Origin: Hymenobacter yonginensis
GTDB lineage: Bacteria; Bacteroidota; Bacteroidia; Cytophagales; Hymenobacteraceae
Reading direction: 5' to 3'
Assembly: GCF_027625995.1 (NCBI RefSeq)
Contig: NZ_CP115396.1
Span: forward strand, 3,038,001-3,102,000
Length of the DNA stretch: 64,000 nt
Both the position numbers and the translations under genes were made by a program. The notes beneath the pieces are model-generated. The model made no database searches. It was given only the letters and a program-made list of their open reading frames with translations, and was not told the origin of the DNA. Positions within the stretch are counted from its first letter, which is position 1, and every line of letters begins with the position of its first letter. Positions 30,500-38,960 of the stretch are shown piece after piece.

Positions 30500-33124
30500 T
30501 TACAGCACCACAATGCGGCGCGTGACCTCGCGGCCGCCCGGGGCGCCGATGCGCAGCAGGAACGTGCCCGGCTCCAGACCCCGGGTATCGAGGGTCTGCT
30601 GGGCGGTGTTGTCGGTGGTCAGGTCGAGGCGCAGGCGGCCGGTCAGGTCGAACAGCCGGATGCGCAGGGCCTGGTCGCGGGGCCCGACGATGGTGAGGGG
30701 CTCGCCGGCCGTCACCGGCACCGGATACACCAGCACATCGGCCGGGGCGCGTAGGAAGAAGGCGGCTTCCACCGCGCTGTAGTACACGCGGCCGTTGTCG
30801 AGCTCCAGCCGGGCCCGGTACTCACTGCGCCCGGGCGCGGGGTTGGGGTCGGTCAGGAGCAGCGTGAGGCCGGGCACGGGGCTGACGGATTGTACCGGGC
30901 CGAAGCTGCCATCGGAAGCGCGGCGCTCCAGGGCCACCTGCCGCAGCTGGTAGGTGCTGCTCAGCAGCAGCCGGAAGCGCACGGTGTCGGCCACGGGCTG
31001 CACCGGCAGAAACGAGCGGATGTAGCAGCCGTTGTTGGTGGGCCCCGCATCCACGGTCAGGCTTTGCTCGCGCAGCCGGCCGCCAACGCGAGGGGCCACG
31101 GCGAAGTAGCGGGCGGCGGCCTCGGCGGGCGGCAGGGTCAGGGTGGTATCCGTGAGCAGGCGGTAGGGCTCGAGGTGGGTGGCGCCGAGGCGGTATAGCT
31201 GGTACTGAGTGGCGCCGGGCACGCGGCTCCAGGCCAGCCGGGTTTCCTCGGGGCAGCTGTAGAGCACCTGCAGAGTTGGAGGCGCGGCCACAAAAAACGT
31301 GTCCGACTCCACCGTTTCGGAGCCCGACTGCAGCCGCAGCCGGCCCAGCGTGGGCGTAGCGGGGGTGGTCCAGCGCAGCGTCTGCGGGGCCAGATCTGTG
31401 TTACTCACCAAACTCCAGGCAGTCTGGCCTGCCGGCTGAAACTCCAGCCGGGCGGTAGTGGCCGGGCCGGCCCACTGCCAGCGCAGCAGCGCCGCCTCCG
31501 CCGCCCGCAGGTTGCGGGCCGAAGTCGGGTGCACCCACGCCAGCCCCGATTCCAGCTCGAAGGCCAGGCTGTAGGCCTGGGGACCCTGTGCTAGCTGGTA
31601 GCCCCGCACGCGCAGCTCGTAGGTGCCGGCGGCGGGCAGGTCGAGGGTGATTTGCTCGGCATTGTCTCGGTGGTTGGGGCGGCGGCGGGCGGGGCGGGCC
31701 AGCGAATCGGGGTGCGGATAGGCGCTGAGCGTCCAGGGCAGCCAGCGCTGGCCGTCGGTGGGGCGCACCAGGGTCAGGTCCAGGTCGTTGAGCAGCGGGG
31801 TGGCGGCGTTGGCGGCGGCAGCGGGGTCGGTCCAGCACAGGGTGGCCTTGAGCCGGTGCACGCCGGCGGGCACCGTCAGTGTGAACACCTGCTCCTGCCC
31901 GGCCGCCACGCTACCGCCCCGAAACCGGCCGTCGAGCATGGTCTGCACGGCGCCCAGGGCGTCTACTTGGCCGTAGCCGGCCACAAAATCGACGTTGGGC
32001 CGGCCGGTGTCATCGGCCGTGTTCAGCAGCACGGCCCGCAGCAGCGCCGCCGAGGGCAGCGCGCCGCTACGCTGCCGGTGCGCGTGCTGGGCCAGCAGGC
32101 TCACGCCCGACACCAGCGCCGCCGCATCGGAGCTGCCGCCCTCGCCGAAGGCCACCAGCTCGGGCTTCACGCGGCCGTCGGCGGCGGGGCCGCGAGAGCT
32201 GAGCGGGGCCACTTGGCCCAGGGCATCAGTAGCGCCCACGCTCAGGGTATTTTTGGCGTTTTTGAACTCCCCGGTGAGGTTGGCAGTGGCCGCCAGCCCG
32301 GCGTAGGGGCCGGCCGGCGCGGGCCGGTTGCCGGAGTTGCCGGCCGAGAATACGTGCAGCAGCGTGGGATACTGCGCGGCCTGCTCGTCGTAGGCGCGGG
32401 CCTCCTGGCCGTAGAAGTTCTCCACGCTCACCCCGTAGGAATGGTTCTGCACCGATACGCCCTGCGCCGCCAGGCCGGGTCCGTCGTCGGGCAGCAGGTT
32501 GGCGTAGCTGGACTGGGCAATGCGGGCCTGCCAGGCGGCGCCTTTGCCGTTGGGGCCGGAGTTGCCGCCGCCCGCAATCAGGGTGGCCATGGTGGTGGCG
32601 TGCGAGTTCAGCAGCGCGGCCTGCGGATCGGGGTTTACGAGGCGGCCCCGGAAGTCGAGGTCGTTGAGGTCGAGGGGGGCTTCCTTCACCGAAACCGTGA
32701 GGCCCTGCCCGGTAAGCTGGGGGTAGCGGGCGTGCACGGCCGTGACCTTGTTGGCTGTGAAGTCGTTGCCGTTGACCAGCCGCTCGGGCCGGGCCTCCCG
32801 GTCGGCAGCCTGCACGAAGCTCACCCAGGGGCAGGCGGCCAGCGCGGAGGCGGCCACGCCGCGCACGCGCAGCAGCCGGGGCTGGCGCGGCTCAGGCTGC
32901 ACGGTGGCGGCCGGGTACGTGCGCGCCAGCCACTCCCGGAACGCAGCAGCATCGGTTACGCTCACGCGCAGCAGGCGCGGGGTGCGGGCTTCGGCGAGGC
33001 CGGGCGCCAGTCGGCCTTCGGGCCGGTATTGCTGCTGGGCCTGCCCGGTGCTCAGGCCTGCTCCGGCCGCCAGTATTCCCATGAATAAACGGAACCTGAT
33101 TCGGCGGAAAAGAGCAGCAGACAT
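30500..33124 (-). CDS. Subtilisin-family (S8) serine protease with T9SS sorting domain
   Basis: 874 residues from ATG 33124 (a TTG gives nine more). Signal peptide to about GQAQ. The S8 domain spans about 130-380: the catalytic His in HATTMATLIAG (about 174), the oxyanion Asn in FSAGNSG (about 261) and the nucleophile Ser in GGSSDAAALVSG (about 331) are visible. The usual Asp of VIDTG is replaced by Glu (VSVKEAPLD, about 146), as I recall for some T9SS-linked subtilases. Then come beta-sandwich domains, and a C-terminal type IX secretion domain (VYPVPVTAGEPL to RRIVVL). The protein should be exported by the T9SS and attached to the cell surface. Monocistronic. Confidence 0.88.
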   Translation of the reverse strand: MSAALFRRIRFRLFMGILAAGAGLSTGQAQQQYRPEGRLAPGLAEARTPRLLRVSVTDAAAFREWLARTYPAATVQPEPRQPRLLRVRGVAASALAACPWVSFVQAADREARPERLVNGNDFTANKVTAVHARYPQLTGQGLTVSVKEAPLDLNDLDFRGRLVNPDPQAALLNSHATTMATLIAGGGNSGPNGKGAAWQARIAQSSYANLLPDDGPGLAAQGVSVQNHSYGVSVENFYGQEARAYDEQAAQYPTLLHVFSAGNSGNRPAPAGPYAGLAATANLTGEFKNAKNTLSVGATDALGQVAPLSSRGPAADGRVKPELVAFGEGGSSDAAALVSGVSLLAQHAHRQRSGALPSAALLRAVLLNTADDTGRPNVDFVAGYGQVDALGAVQTMLDGRFRGGSVAAGQEQVFTLTVPAGVHRLKATLCWTDPAAAANAATPLLNDLDLTLVRPTDGQRWLPWTLSAYPHPDSLARPARRRPNHRDNAEQITLDLPAAGTYELRVRGYQLAQGPQAYSLAFELESGLAWVHPTSARNLRAAEAALLRWQWAGPATTARLEFQPAGQTAWSLVSNTDLAPQTLRWTTPATPTLGRLRLQSGSETVESDTFFVAAPPTLQVLYSCPEETRLAWSRVPGATQYQLYRLGATHLEPYRLLTDTTLTLPPAEAAARYFAVAPRVGGRLREQSLTVDAGPTNNGCYIRSFLPVQPVADTVRFRLLLSSTYQLRQVALERRASDGSFGPVQSVSPVPGLTLLLTDPNPAPGRSEYRARLELDNGRVYYSAVEAAFFLRAPADVLVYPVPVTAGEPLTIVGPRDQALRIRLFDLTGRLRLDLTTDNTAQQTLDTRGLEPGTFLLRIGAPGGREVTRRIVVL

Positions 33125-33186
33125 AACAGAGAAATGGTTGTGGCAGAGCAAACAGGGCGGTAAAGAACAACCAGCGTCGTTCTATC

Positions 33187-33194
33187 CAAATGTA
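33187..33194 (-). promoter_or_regulatory. -7 promoter box TACATTTG of the subtilase gene
   Basis: Reads TACATTTG on the minus strand, matching TAnnTTTG, about 60 bases before the ATG at 33124. Confidence 0.45.
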
Positions 33195-33263
33195 GGCAGA
33201 AATCTGCCAGTCCGGCTGGCGTAACAGCACACCAAAACCGTCGGTTCAACGGCCGGTTAGCCC

Positions 33264-33298
33264 AAAAAAAGAGCCTACCAACGGATAGGCTCTTTTGC
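33264..33298. terminator. Terminator after the Zn alcohol dehydrogenase gene
   Basis: AAAGAGCCTA pairs with TAGGCTCTTT around CCAACGGA. On the minus strand it follows the dehydrogenase stop at 33325 and ends in a T-tract. Confidence 0.85.
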
Positions 33299-33324
33299 AG
33301 AAGCGGCAACCGACTATGCCAGGT

Positions 33325-34488
33325 CTAAGGCTTCAGCACCACTTTGGTGCAGTTGTCTTTCTTGTTGCGGAAGATGTCGTAGCCGTGGGCAGCTTCCGAC
33401 AGCGGCAGGCGGTGCGAGATGATGTCGTCGAGCACCACTTTGCCTTCTATCACATACTGCAGCAGCTTGTCAATGTGCTTCTGGGCGGGAGCCTGCCCCC
33501 CGCGCAGGGTGATGCCTTTGTCGAAAAACTGGCCGATGGGGAAGTTGTCGAACGGCGTGGCGTACACGCCCAGCACCGTCACGATGCCACCCCGGCGCAC
33601 GGCGCTCATACAGGCTTCCAGCACTTTGGGCGAGCCTTTTTCGAGGTTGAGCACGGCCTTAGCACGGTCCAGCAGGTCGCGGTCGGGCTCGAAGCCCACG
33701 CATTCCACGCACACGTCGGCGCCGCGGCCTTCGCTCATGGCCCGGATCTGCTCGATAACGTCTTTGGCGTTGTCCCAGAGGATGGTTTCGGCCTGGGCCG
33801 ATTTCTTCGCCAGATCCAGCCGGTACTGCTGGGTATCGACGATGACGACCCGGCCGGCCCCACGCAGCCATGCCGACTTGGCGGCCATGATGCCCACCGG
33901 CCCGGCTCCGAAAATAGCCACGAACTCGCCGCCCTTTACGTCGGCCCAGTCGATGCCGGAGTAGCCGGTCGGGAAGATGTCGGTCAGGAACAGGGCCTGC
34001 TCGTCGGTCAGCGAATCGGGGATGACGCGGGGGCCGTAGTCAGCGTAGGGTACGCGCACATACTCGGCCTGGCCGCCGTTGTAGCCGCCGTAGAGGTCGG
34101 TGTAGCCGAACAGGGCGCCGCCTTTTTCGGTCAGCAGGCCGCCTTCGGGGCCGTAGTGGTCGGGGTTGGAATTTTCGCAGTGGCCGGGCAGCTCGTGGTT
34201 GCAGAAGTAGCAGGTGCCGCAGGAAATCGGGAACGGCACCACCACCCGGTCGCCGACCTTGATTTTGCCGCCGACGCCCTTCCCAACTTCTTCCACGATG
34301 CCCATGAACTCGTGGCCCAGCACCATGGGCCGGGGCTGCGGAATGCTCCCGTTGTAGATGTGCAGGTCGGAGCCGCAGATGGCCGTGCTGGTCACCCGGA
34401 TAATGGCGTCGCGGGCGTCTTCAATCGTCGGATCATCCACGGTGTCTACGCGGACGTCCTTCATTCCATGATACACGAGAGCTCTCAT
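33325..34488 (-). CDS. Zinc-dependent alcohol dehydrogenase, formaldehyde-dehydrogenase-like
   Basis: 387 residues, medium-chain dehydrogenase/reductase. Catalytic zinc ligands: Cys in AICGSDLH (about 38) and the GHEFMG motif (about 59). The structural zinc loop has Cys residues in FPISCGTCYFCNHELPGHC (about 87-105). The NAD(P)-binding loop is IFGAGPVGIMAAKSA near 190, followed by VDTQQYRL. The long insertion after the structural zinc site (HYGPEGGLLTEKGGALFGYT) is typical of the glutathione-independent formaldehyde dehydrogenase-like group. Oxidises alcohols or aldehydes in the cytoplasm; the substrate is not predictable. Monocistronic. Confidence 0.92.
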   Translation of the reverse strand: MRALVYHGMKDVRVDTVDDPTIEDARDAIIRVTSTAICGSDLHIYNGSIPQPRPMVLGHEFMGIVEEVGKGVGGKIKVGDRVVVPFPISCGTCYFCNHELPGHCENSNPDHYGPEGGLLTEKGGALFGYTDLYGGYNGGQAEYVRVPYADYGPRVIPDSLTDEQALFLTDIFPTGYSGIDWADVKGGEFVAIFGAGPVGIMAAKSAWLRGAGRVVIVDTQQYRLDLAKKSAQAETILWDNAKDVIEQIRAMSEGRGADVCVECVGFEPDRDLLDRAKAVLNLEKGSPKVLEACMSAVRRGGIVTVLGVYATPFDNFPIGQFFDKGITLRGGQAPAQKHIDKLLQYVIEGKVVLDDIISHRLPLSEAAHGYDIFRNKKDNCTKVVLKP

Positions 34489-34621
34489 AAGCGGCGAAGT
34501 GTGGGAGGAAGAAAAACAGGAGCCACGCAGCCTGCGCGGCCCTACTTTATTCCTAACGACCTGCCTCTGCCAGAGTTATGGCTCAGCTTTACTGGCTGAG
34601 GCAGTTCCGGCCGCTCCTACC

Positions 34622-35608
34622 CTACAGCTTGTACACCTGCAGGCCCGCCTGCGTGAACAGGTAGGCGTAGCTCTCGCCCAGCAGTACCTGGCGCACTTCT
34701 GCGGCCGGCACGCCGGCAGGCAGGGGCACCGTCCGCTGCGCCAGCGTGTAGAGCTGCAAAAGCTGCACGGCGCCATCGGCCAGAAAATACAGCTCATCGG
34801 CGCGGAAGCCCACCGTGCTGAGGCCCGGAAACGGCAGCTTTTTGCGGTAGTTGCCCAGGTTATCGAACACGTAGATGCCGTTCACCCGGTCCACCAGGTA
34901 GAGGTTGTTCTGGTATTCGCGTAGAAACCGAAAATCGGGCCGGGAGCGGCCAATCAGCAGGTCGAGGGGCGTGGACACCGTGAAGCGCCGGGTGGCGGCA
35001 TCAAACTGCCGCAGCGTCAGGTCCGACTCGTTGAGCAGCCAGAGCCGGTCGTCGGGGGCCAGGGTGGCGGCCCGGGCGGTGCCGTCGAGCAGGTCGAGCA
35101 GGTTGAACTCGCCCAGCGGCGCCGCAAACCTATCGAGCAACAGCAGCTGCTGGCGGTCGTCGTAAAAAACCAGAATCTTTGTGGTGTTCCAGGCTTCGAG
35201 CTGCGCCACGTGCCCAGGCTGGGGCGCCGAATACACGTTCAGGGCCTGCCCGTCGGGGCCGTACTGGTGGATGTTGTCGCGCGAGTCGGCCACGTAGAGG
35301 TTGCCGCGCCGGTCCAGCGACGCCACGCCGGGCTGGGGCAGCGCAATGGTGCGCACCAGCTGCCAAGTGCTGCCGGGCGCGGCCGCCGGCAGCTGCGCTA
35401 CAGCCGGAGCAGCGGCAGCCGGCGCGGGCCGGCCGGGCGGCGCTACCGAGGCCGGCGTGGGCGCCGTAGTTTGGGCAGCAGCAAAGGCGCACTGCATAGC
35501 TAGCAATCCGAAAAGCGCCAACTGCCGCAGCCACTTGCGGGGCTGATTATGCGCAGGAAGCGCTAAATCAGCCCTTCTCGAAATGCTGCAATGCCAGGTC
35601 CGTACCAT
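34622..35608 (-). CDS. Exported NHL/propeller-like protein
   Basis: About 328 residues if it starts at ATG 35608, overlapping lpxH by 41 bases; the true start is uncertain because the signal-like segment (LRQLALFGLLAMQCAFAAAQ) begins about 30 codons later and could use a TTG. After a Pro/Ala-rich linker the body has repeated strands typical of beta-propellers: VASLDRRGNLYVADSRDNIHQYGPDG, LDLLDGTARAATLAPDDRLWLLNESD, LYLVDRVNGIYVFDNLGNY and FRADELYFLADG. Six such units fit an NHL-type propeller in the periplasm. The function is unknown. It is the last gene of the LUD-lpxH operon; no terminator hairpin was seen after it. Confidence 0.7.
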   Translation of the reverse strand: MVRTWHCSISRRADLALPAHNQPRKWLRQLALFGLLAMQCAFAAAQTTAPTPASVAPPGRPAPAAAAPAVAQLPAAAPGSTWQLVRTIALPQPGVASLDRRGNLYVADSRDNIHQYGPDGQALNVYSAPQPGHVAQLEAWNTTKILVFYDDRQQLLLLDRFAAPLGEFNLLDLLDGTARAATLAPDDRLWLLNESDLTLRQFDAATRRFTVSTPLDLLIGRSRPDFRFLREYQNNLYLVDRVNGIYVFDNLGNYRKKLPFPGLSTVGFRADELYFLADGAVQLLQLYTLAQRTVPLPAGVPAAEVRQVLLGESYAYLFTQAGLQVYKL

Positions 35609-36362
35609 CATAGACGCCATAGGAGCAATAATTGACCCACTCGCCGAGGTTGACATAGCGGCTGCCGGACGCTACCGATACGTCGAGCGGCAGGTGGCGG
35701 TGGCCGAACACGTAATAGTCGTGGTGGAAACGCTTTTCCAGCTCCCGGCAATATATCAGCAGCCACTCGTCCTCGCCGAAGTACTGCGCGTCGGCGGCGG
35801 CATTCTGAATGCGGCTGCGGCGGCTCCAGCGGTTGGCAATGCCGATGCCCAGGTTGGGGTGCAGCCGCGCAAACAGCCACTGCGACATCGGCGAGGCAAA
35901 CACCCGTTTCAGCATCTTATAGGTGTAGTCCTTGGGGCCGAGGCCGTCGCCGTGGCCGATGTGGAACTCGCGCCCGCCAATCTGCTGGCTCACCGGGTGG
36001 CGCAGAATCGGGATGCCCAGCTCCTTGGTGAAGTAGTCGAACATCCACATATCGTGGTTGCCGGTGAAGAAGATGATGGGCAGGCCGGCGTCGGTCAGCT
36101 CGGCCAGCTTGCCCTGCAGCCGGATAAAGCCCCGCGGAATGGCGTGGCGGTACTCAAACCAGAAGTCGAAGATGTCGCCGAGCAGGTAGATTGCGGCGGC
36201 GTCTTTGGCGGCCTCGTCGAGCCAGCGCACAATGCGCCGCTCCCGTTCCAGCGAGCTGGCGGCATCGGGGGCACCCAAGTGGAAATCGGAAGCGAAATAG
36301 ATGCGGCGGCCGGGCGGCAGCGCCAGATCAGGCAGGCGGGGTGGCGGGGTCGGTTTCGTCAT
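35568..36362 (-). CDS. lpxH: UDP-2,3-diacylglucosamine diphosphatase (LpxH-like)
   Basis: Calcineurin-type metallophosphoesterase that cleaves UDP-2,3-diacylglucosamine to lipid X and UMP in lipid A synthesis, on the cytoplasmic face of the inner membrane. 264 residues from ATG 36362. The metal-binding motifs appear in order: DFHLG (about 25), GDIFDFWFEY (about 60), GNHDMW (about 98), GHGDG (about 137) and FGHRHLP (about 225). The upstream frame to 36422 lies inside the LUD gene and is less likely. The start overlaps the LUD gene end by 35 bases, and the next gene overlaps this one, so the three are translationally coupled. Confidence 0.9.
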   Translation of the reverse strand: MTKPTPPPRLPDLALPPGRRIYFASDFHLGAPDAASSLERERRIVRWLDEAAKDAAAIYLLGDIFDFWFEYRHAIPRGFIRLQGKLAELTDAGLPIIFFTGNHDMWMFDYFTKELGIPILRHPVSQQIGGREFHIGHGDGLGPKDYTYKMLKRVFASPMSQWLFARLHPNLGIGIANRWSRRSRIQNAAADAQYFGEDEWLLIYCRELEKRFHHDYYVFGHRHLPLDVSVASGSRYVNLGEWVNYCSYGVYDGTDLALQHFEKG

Positions 36363-36993
36363 CCAGCAAAAACAGGGCGAGGCTGCGCGGGCCGTGGGCA
36401 CCGAGCACAAGGGTCTTTTCAATGTCGGCCGTGCGGCTGGGGCCGGTCGTGAGCGAAATCATCGACGGCAGATGGTCGGGGCCGTAATGAGCCTGCAGGC
36501 GTTGCAGAGCGTCGCCGATGTCGGCCACTACCTGCGAGGTGCGGGCAAACACCAGGTGCTGGTCGGGATAGATGCTGAGGCGGCGGCCGCTGCCGGTGGC
36601 GGCACTCACCAGCACGCTGCCGGTGCGGGCAATCAGGGCCTCACAGGTGGTCAGGCCGGCGTCGGCGTGGGCCAGGAAGTCGGTTTCGTCCTGCCGGAAC
36701 ACGAGGCCGCCAGCGTGCAGCAGCTTCTTCAGCTCGGGCTCCCACACGTAGAGGTTGTCGAGCTCCTTTTCCTTCTTGTAGGCAAAAAGCTGGTCGTAGA
36801 AATGCTCTGCCGACTCGCAGAAATACAGCTGTCCGCCCACGCGCACAAAGCTTTCGGCAAAGGCTACGGCCAAGTCGTCGGCCGCCGCTGGGTGTAGCGG
36901 GGCCGTGAAGTCGGGCGCGGGCTTGGGCGGCGTAGGCTGCCGGAGCGCTTCGCGGATGCGGCGCAGAACAATATCGCGGGACGATTCGGGCAT
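36328..36993 (-). CDS. LUD-domain protein (LutC/YkgG family)
   Basis: 221 residues. The LUD domain covers about 80-215, with TTCEALIARTGSVLVSAA and the conserved MISLTTGPSRTADIE and LVLGAHGPRSLALFLL motifs near the end. In lactate utilisation LutC works with LutA and LutB, an Fe-S protein complex oxidising L-lactate; no lutA or lutB lies here, so the role in this operon is unknown. A -7 box (36998-37005) ends only 4 bases before the ATG at 36993, which suggests a very short or absent leader. Confidence 0.88.
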   Translation of the reverse strand: MPESSRDIVLRRIREALRQPTPPKPAPDFTAPLHPAAADDLAVAFAESFVRVGGQLYFCESAEHFYDQLFAYKKEKELDNLYVWEPELKKLLHAGGLVFRQDETDFLAHADAGLTTCEALIARTGSVLVSAATGSGRRLSIYPDQHLVFARTSQVVADIGDALQRLQAHYGPDHLPSMISLTTGPSRTADIEKTLVLGAHGPRSLALFLLDDETDPATPPA

Positions 36994-36997
36994 AGCC

Positions 36998-37005
36998 CAA
37001 AGATA
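36998..37005 (-). promoter_or_regulatory. -7 promoter box TATCTTTG directly before the LUD gene
   Basis: On the minus strand TATCTTTG is followed by GGCT and then the ATG. With start of transcription about 5 bases after the box, the mRNA would begin at the start codon. Confidence 0.45.
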
Positions 37006-37322
37006 GCAGGCCCGCCCGGACCTGCAGCTTTACCGGTATTTTCCGGAGCCGCGCCGCCGCAAAACGGCCTGATTGCATGGACCATTTTGGGAAGCACACA
37101 GCGCGCTTTTACGCCGACCGAAACGGCATATCCGGCACTGGCCGACAATTTCAAGGTATTGGAATAGTATCAGATGGGGTTTCGACGACATTTTACTTCA
37201 TAGCCCTGATATTCTGGCTCGTTTCATTTTCATGTCGCTGAATTATATCCTATATTTCTTAACGCTTAGAACACCTAAAATCAGCCAAATAGACTTAATT
37301 TTGCCTTTCACCGACTCTGTCT
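37006..37322 (+). promoter_or_regulatory. AT-rich upstream region of the TPR gene with -7 box TAATTTTG
   Basis: The 317 bases between the LUD promoter and the TPR gene become AT-rich after about 37170. TAATTTTG at 37296-37303 matches TAnnTTTG and lies 19 bases before the ATG at 37323. No protein-coding or RNA signal was seen in the rest. Confidence 0.45.
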
Positions 37323-38738
37323 ATGGATAAAAATTACTATTTTATACAGGTATTGTCTAGTATCACATCCTCCCTACGCTCGCGGCGGGGGGCAGGGCTG
37401 CTAATGGCTTTCATCCTACTGAGCCTGCGCACCCTCGGCCAGACCCCGGACAGCGCCTTGGTAGATGGCATGCGCAACATCTCGCTGGAAAATATCGACG
37501 TGGCACCGGCCGCCGTCGACACCAAAGGCTGGCTGCTGCTCGACAAGGATATTCAGACCGAGCTGGACGGCGCCGTTACCAACCTCTACAACTCCAAGCA
37601 CGACCAAGCCGAGAAGCAGTTTCGCTCGTTGCGCCGCCGCTACCCGCAGCACCCGATGCCCTATTTCCTGATGGGGCTCAGCGCGTGGTGGAAGATCATG
37701 CCCAGCAACGCCACCAACCCGCTGCACGACAAGATTTTCTTTGCGTACATGGATACGGCCATCACCAAAGGCGAGCGGCTGTATGAGCTGGATAACAAGA
37801 ACTACGAGGCCTGCTTTTTCCTGGCCGCCGCCTACGGCTTCGATGCGCGCCTGAACGCCGAGCGCCACAACCTGCGCAAGGCCACAGTCAGCAGCAAGCG
37901 CGCCCTCGACTATCTGGAGCGTAGCAAGGAAGCCAACGGCCTCAGCCCCGAGTTTCTGCTGGGCCAAGGCATGTTCAACTACTATGCCGCCTGGATTTCG
38001 GAAGAGCACCCCTGGCTGCGCCCGATTCTGCTGCTGTTTCCGAAAGGCAACCGCCAGCTGGGGCTGCAGCAGATCCGCAATGTGGCGGCCAACGGCTTCT
38101 ATACCGGCCCCGAGGCCCGGTTTTTTCTGCTGAAAATTCTGAGCAGCGAGCGGGAAAACAACCCGGCCGCTGCGCTGCAGGTGGCGCGCCAACTCAATAC
38201 CGCCTACCCCGACAACGGCTATTTCGAGCGGTGCTACGCCATGCTCAGCTTCAACAACGGCGAGTTCCGTAAGTGTGAGCAGATCAGTCTCGACATTCTG
38301 GACAAGCTCAACCGCGGTATGCCTGGCTATGAGGGCTTCGGCGGGCGCTACGCCACCTACTATCTGGGCTGGCTGAACCGCAACAAATACAAGAACAACT
38401 CCAAGGCCAAGGAGTATTTCCAGCGCTGCATCGTCTTTTCGGAAATAACCGACCAGATGGGCCCGGGCTATTACGTGCATGCCAACTACAACCTGGCCCG
38501 CATTGCCGACGAGGAGCACAACACCGCCGCCGCGCGCCGCTACTACCAGGTGGTAATGGACAAAGCCGAGCGCAAATCCGAAATCTATACCGAAGCGCGC
38601 GACTACCTGAAAAACCGCCGCAACATGAAAGCCGATTCCGGCACGCGCCAGAGCACCGAGTATTCGGCCGGCTTCAAGCGGCAGTCCAGCGCTAAACCGC
38701 AGGCGTCGCAAGAAGGCAAGGGCAAGTTCCGCCAGTAG
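37323..38738 (+). CDS. Exported TPR-repeat protein
   Basis: 471 residues. The N-terminal signal (hydrophobic stretch GAGLLMAFILLSLRTLG near 24-40) is preceded by an unusually long polar start; an ATG at 37404 would give a shorter normal signal peptide. The body is helical with TPR-like pairs: VTNLYNSKHDQAEKQFRSLRR, ACFFLAAAYGFDARLNAERH, ARFFLLKILSSERENNPAAAL and YVHANYNLARIADEEHNTAA. Such proteins act as scaffolds in the periplasm or outer membrane. The C-terminus is basic and disordered. The exact partner is unknown. Ends at terminator 38901-38942. Confidence 0.8.
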   Translation: MDKNYYFIQVLSSITSSLRSRRGAGLLMAFILLSLRTLGQTPDSALVDGMRNISLENIDVAPAAVDTKGWLLLDKDIQTELDGAVTNLYNSKHDQAEKQFRSLRRRYPQHPMPYFLMGLSAWWKIMPSNATNPLHDKIFFAYMDTAITKGERLYELDNKNYEACFFLAAAYGFDARLNAERHNLRKATVSSKRALDYLERSKEANGLSPEFLLGQGMFNYYAAWISEEHPWLRPILLLFPKGNRQLGLQQIRNVAANGFYTGPEARFFLLKILSSERENNPAAALQVARQLNTAYPDNGYFERCYAMLSFNNGEFRKCEQISLDILDKLNRGMPGYEGFGGRYATYYLGWLNRNKYKNNSKAKEYFQRCIVFSEITDQMGPGYYVHANYNLARIADEEHNTAAARRYYQVVMDKAERKSEIYTEARDYLKNRRNMKADSGTRQSTEYSAGFKRQSSAKPQASQEGKGKFRQ

Positions 38739-38900
38739 CGCCGGGCACATTGCCTCAGCCTCGCGCCTTGCCTGGCTAACCCAGGCTGCGAGAGCCGCAC
38801 CAGCCCCATTGTTTCAACAGCACCTGATACGACGAAGCACTGCCGAACCTTCACTCGCTCATAGGCGGCGGGCAAATAGTAGCAGCACCAGTACCGCCCA

Positions 38901-38942
38901 CAAACAAAGAAGCCAGCCCCGAGGGGCTGGCTTCTTTGTTTA
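38901..38942. terminator. Bidirectional terminator between the TPR gene and ftsH
   Basis: AAACAAAGAAGCCAGCCCC pairs with GGGGCTGGCTTCTTTGTTT around GAG. It lies between convergent genes. Confidence 0.93.
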
Positions 38943-38960
38943 CTGGAACAGCGTTCCGGT

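Noticed and set aside
31652..33088. 478-codon open frame opposite the subtilase
   Set aside because: Antisense shadow; Gly/Val/His-rich and without domain.
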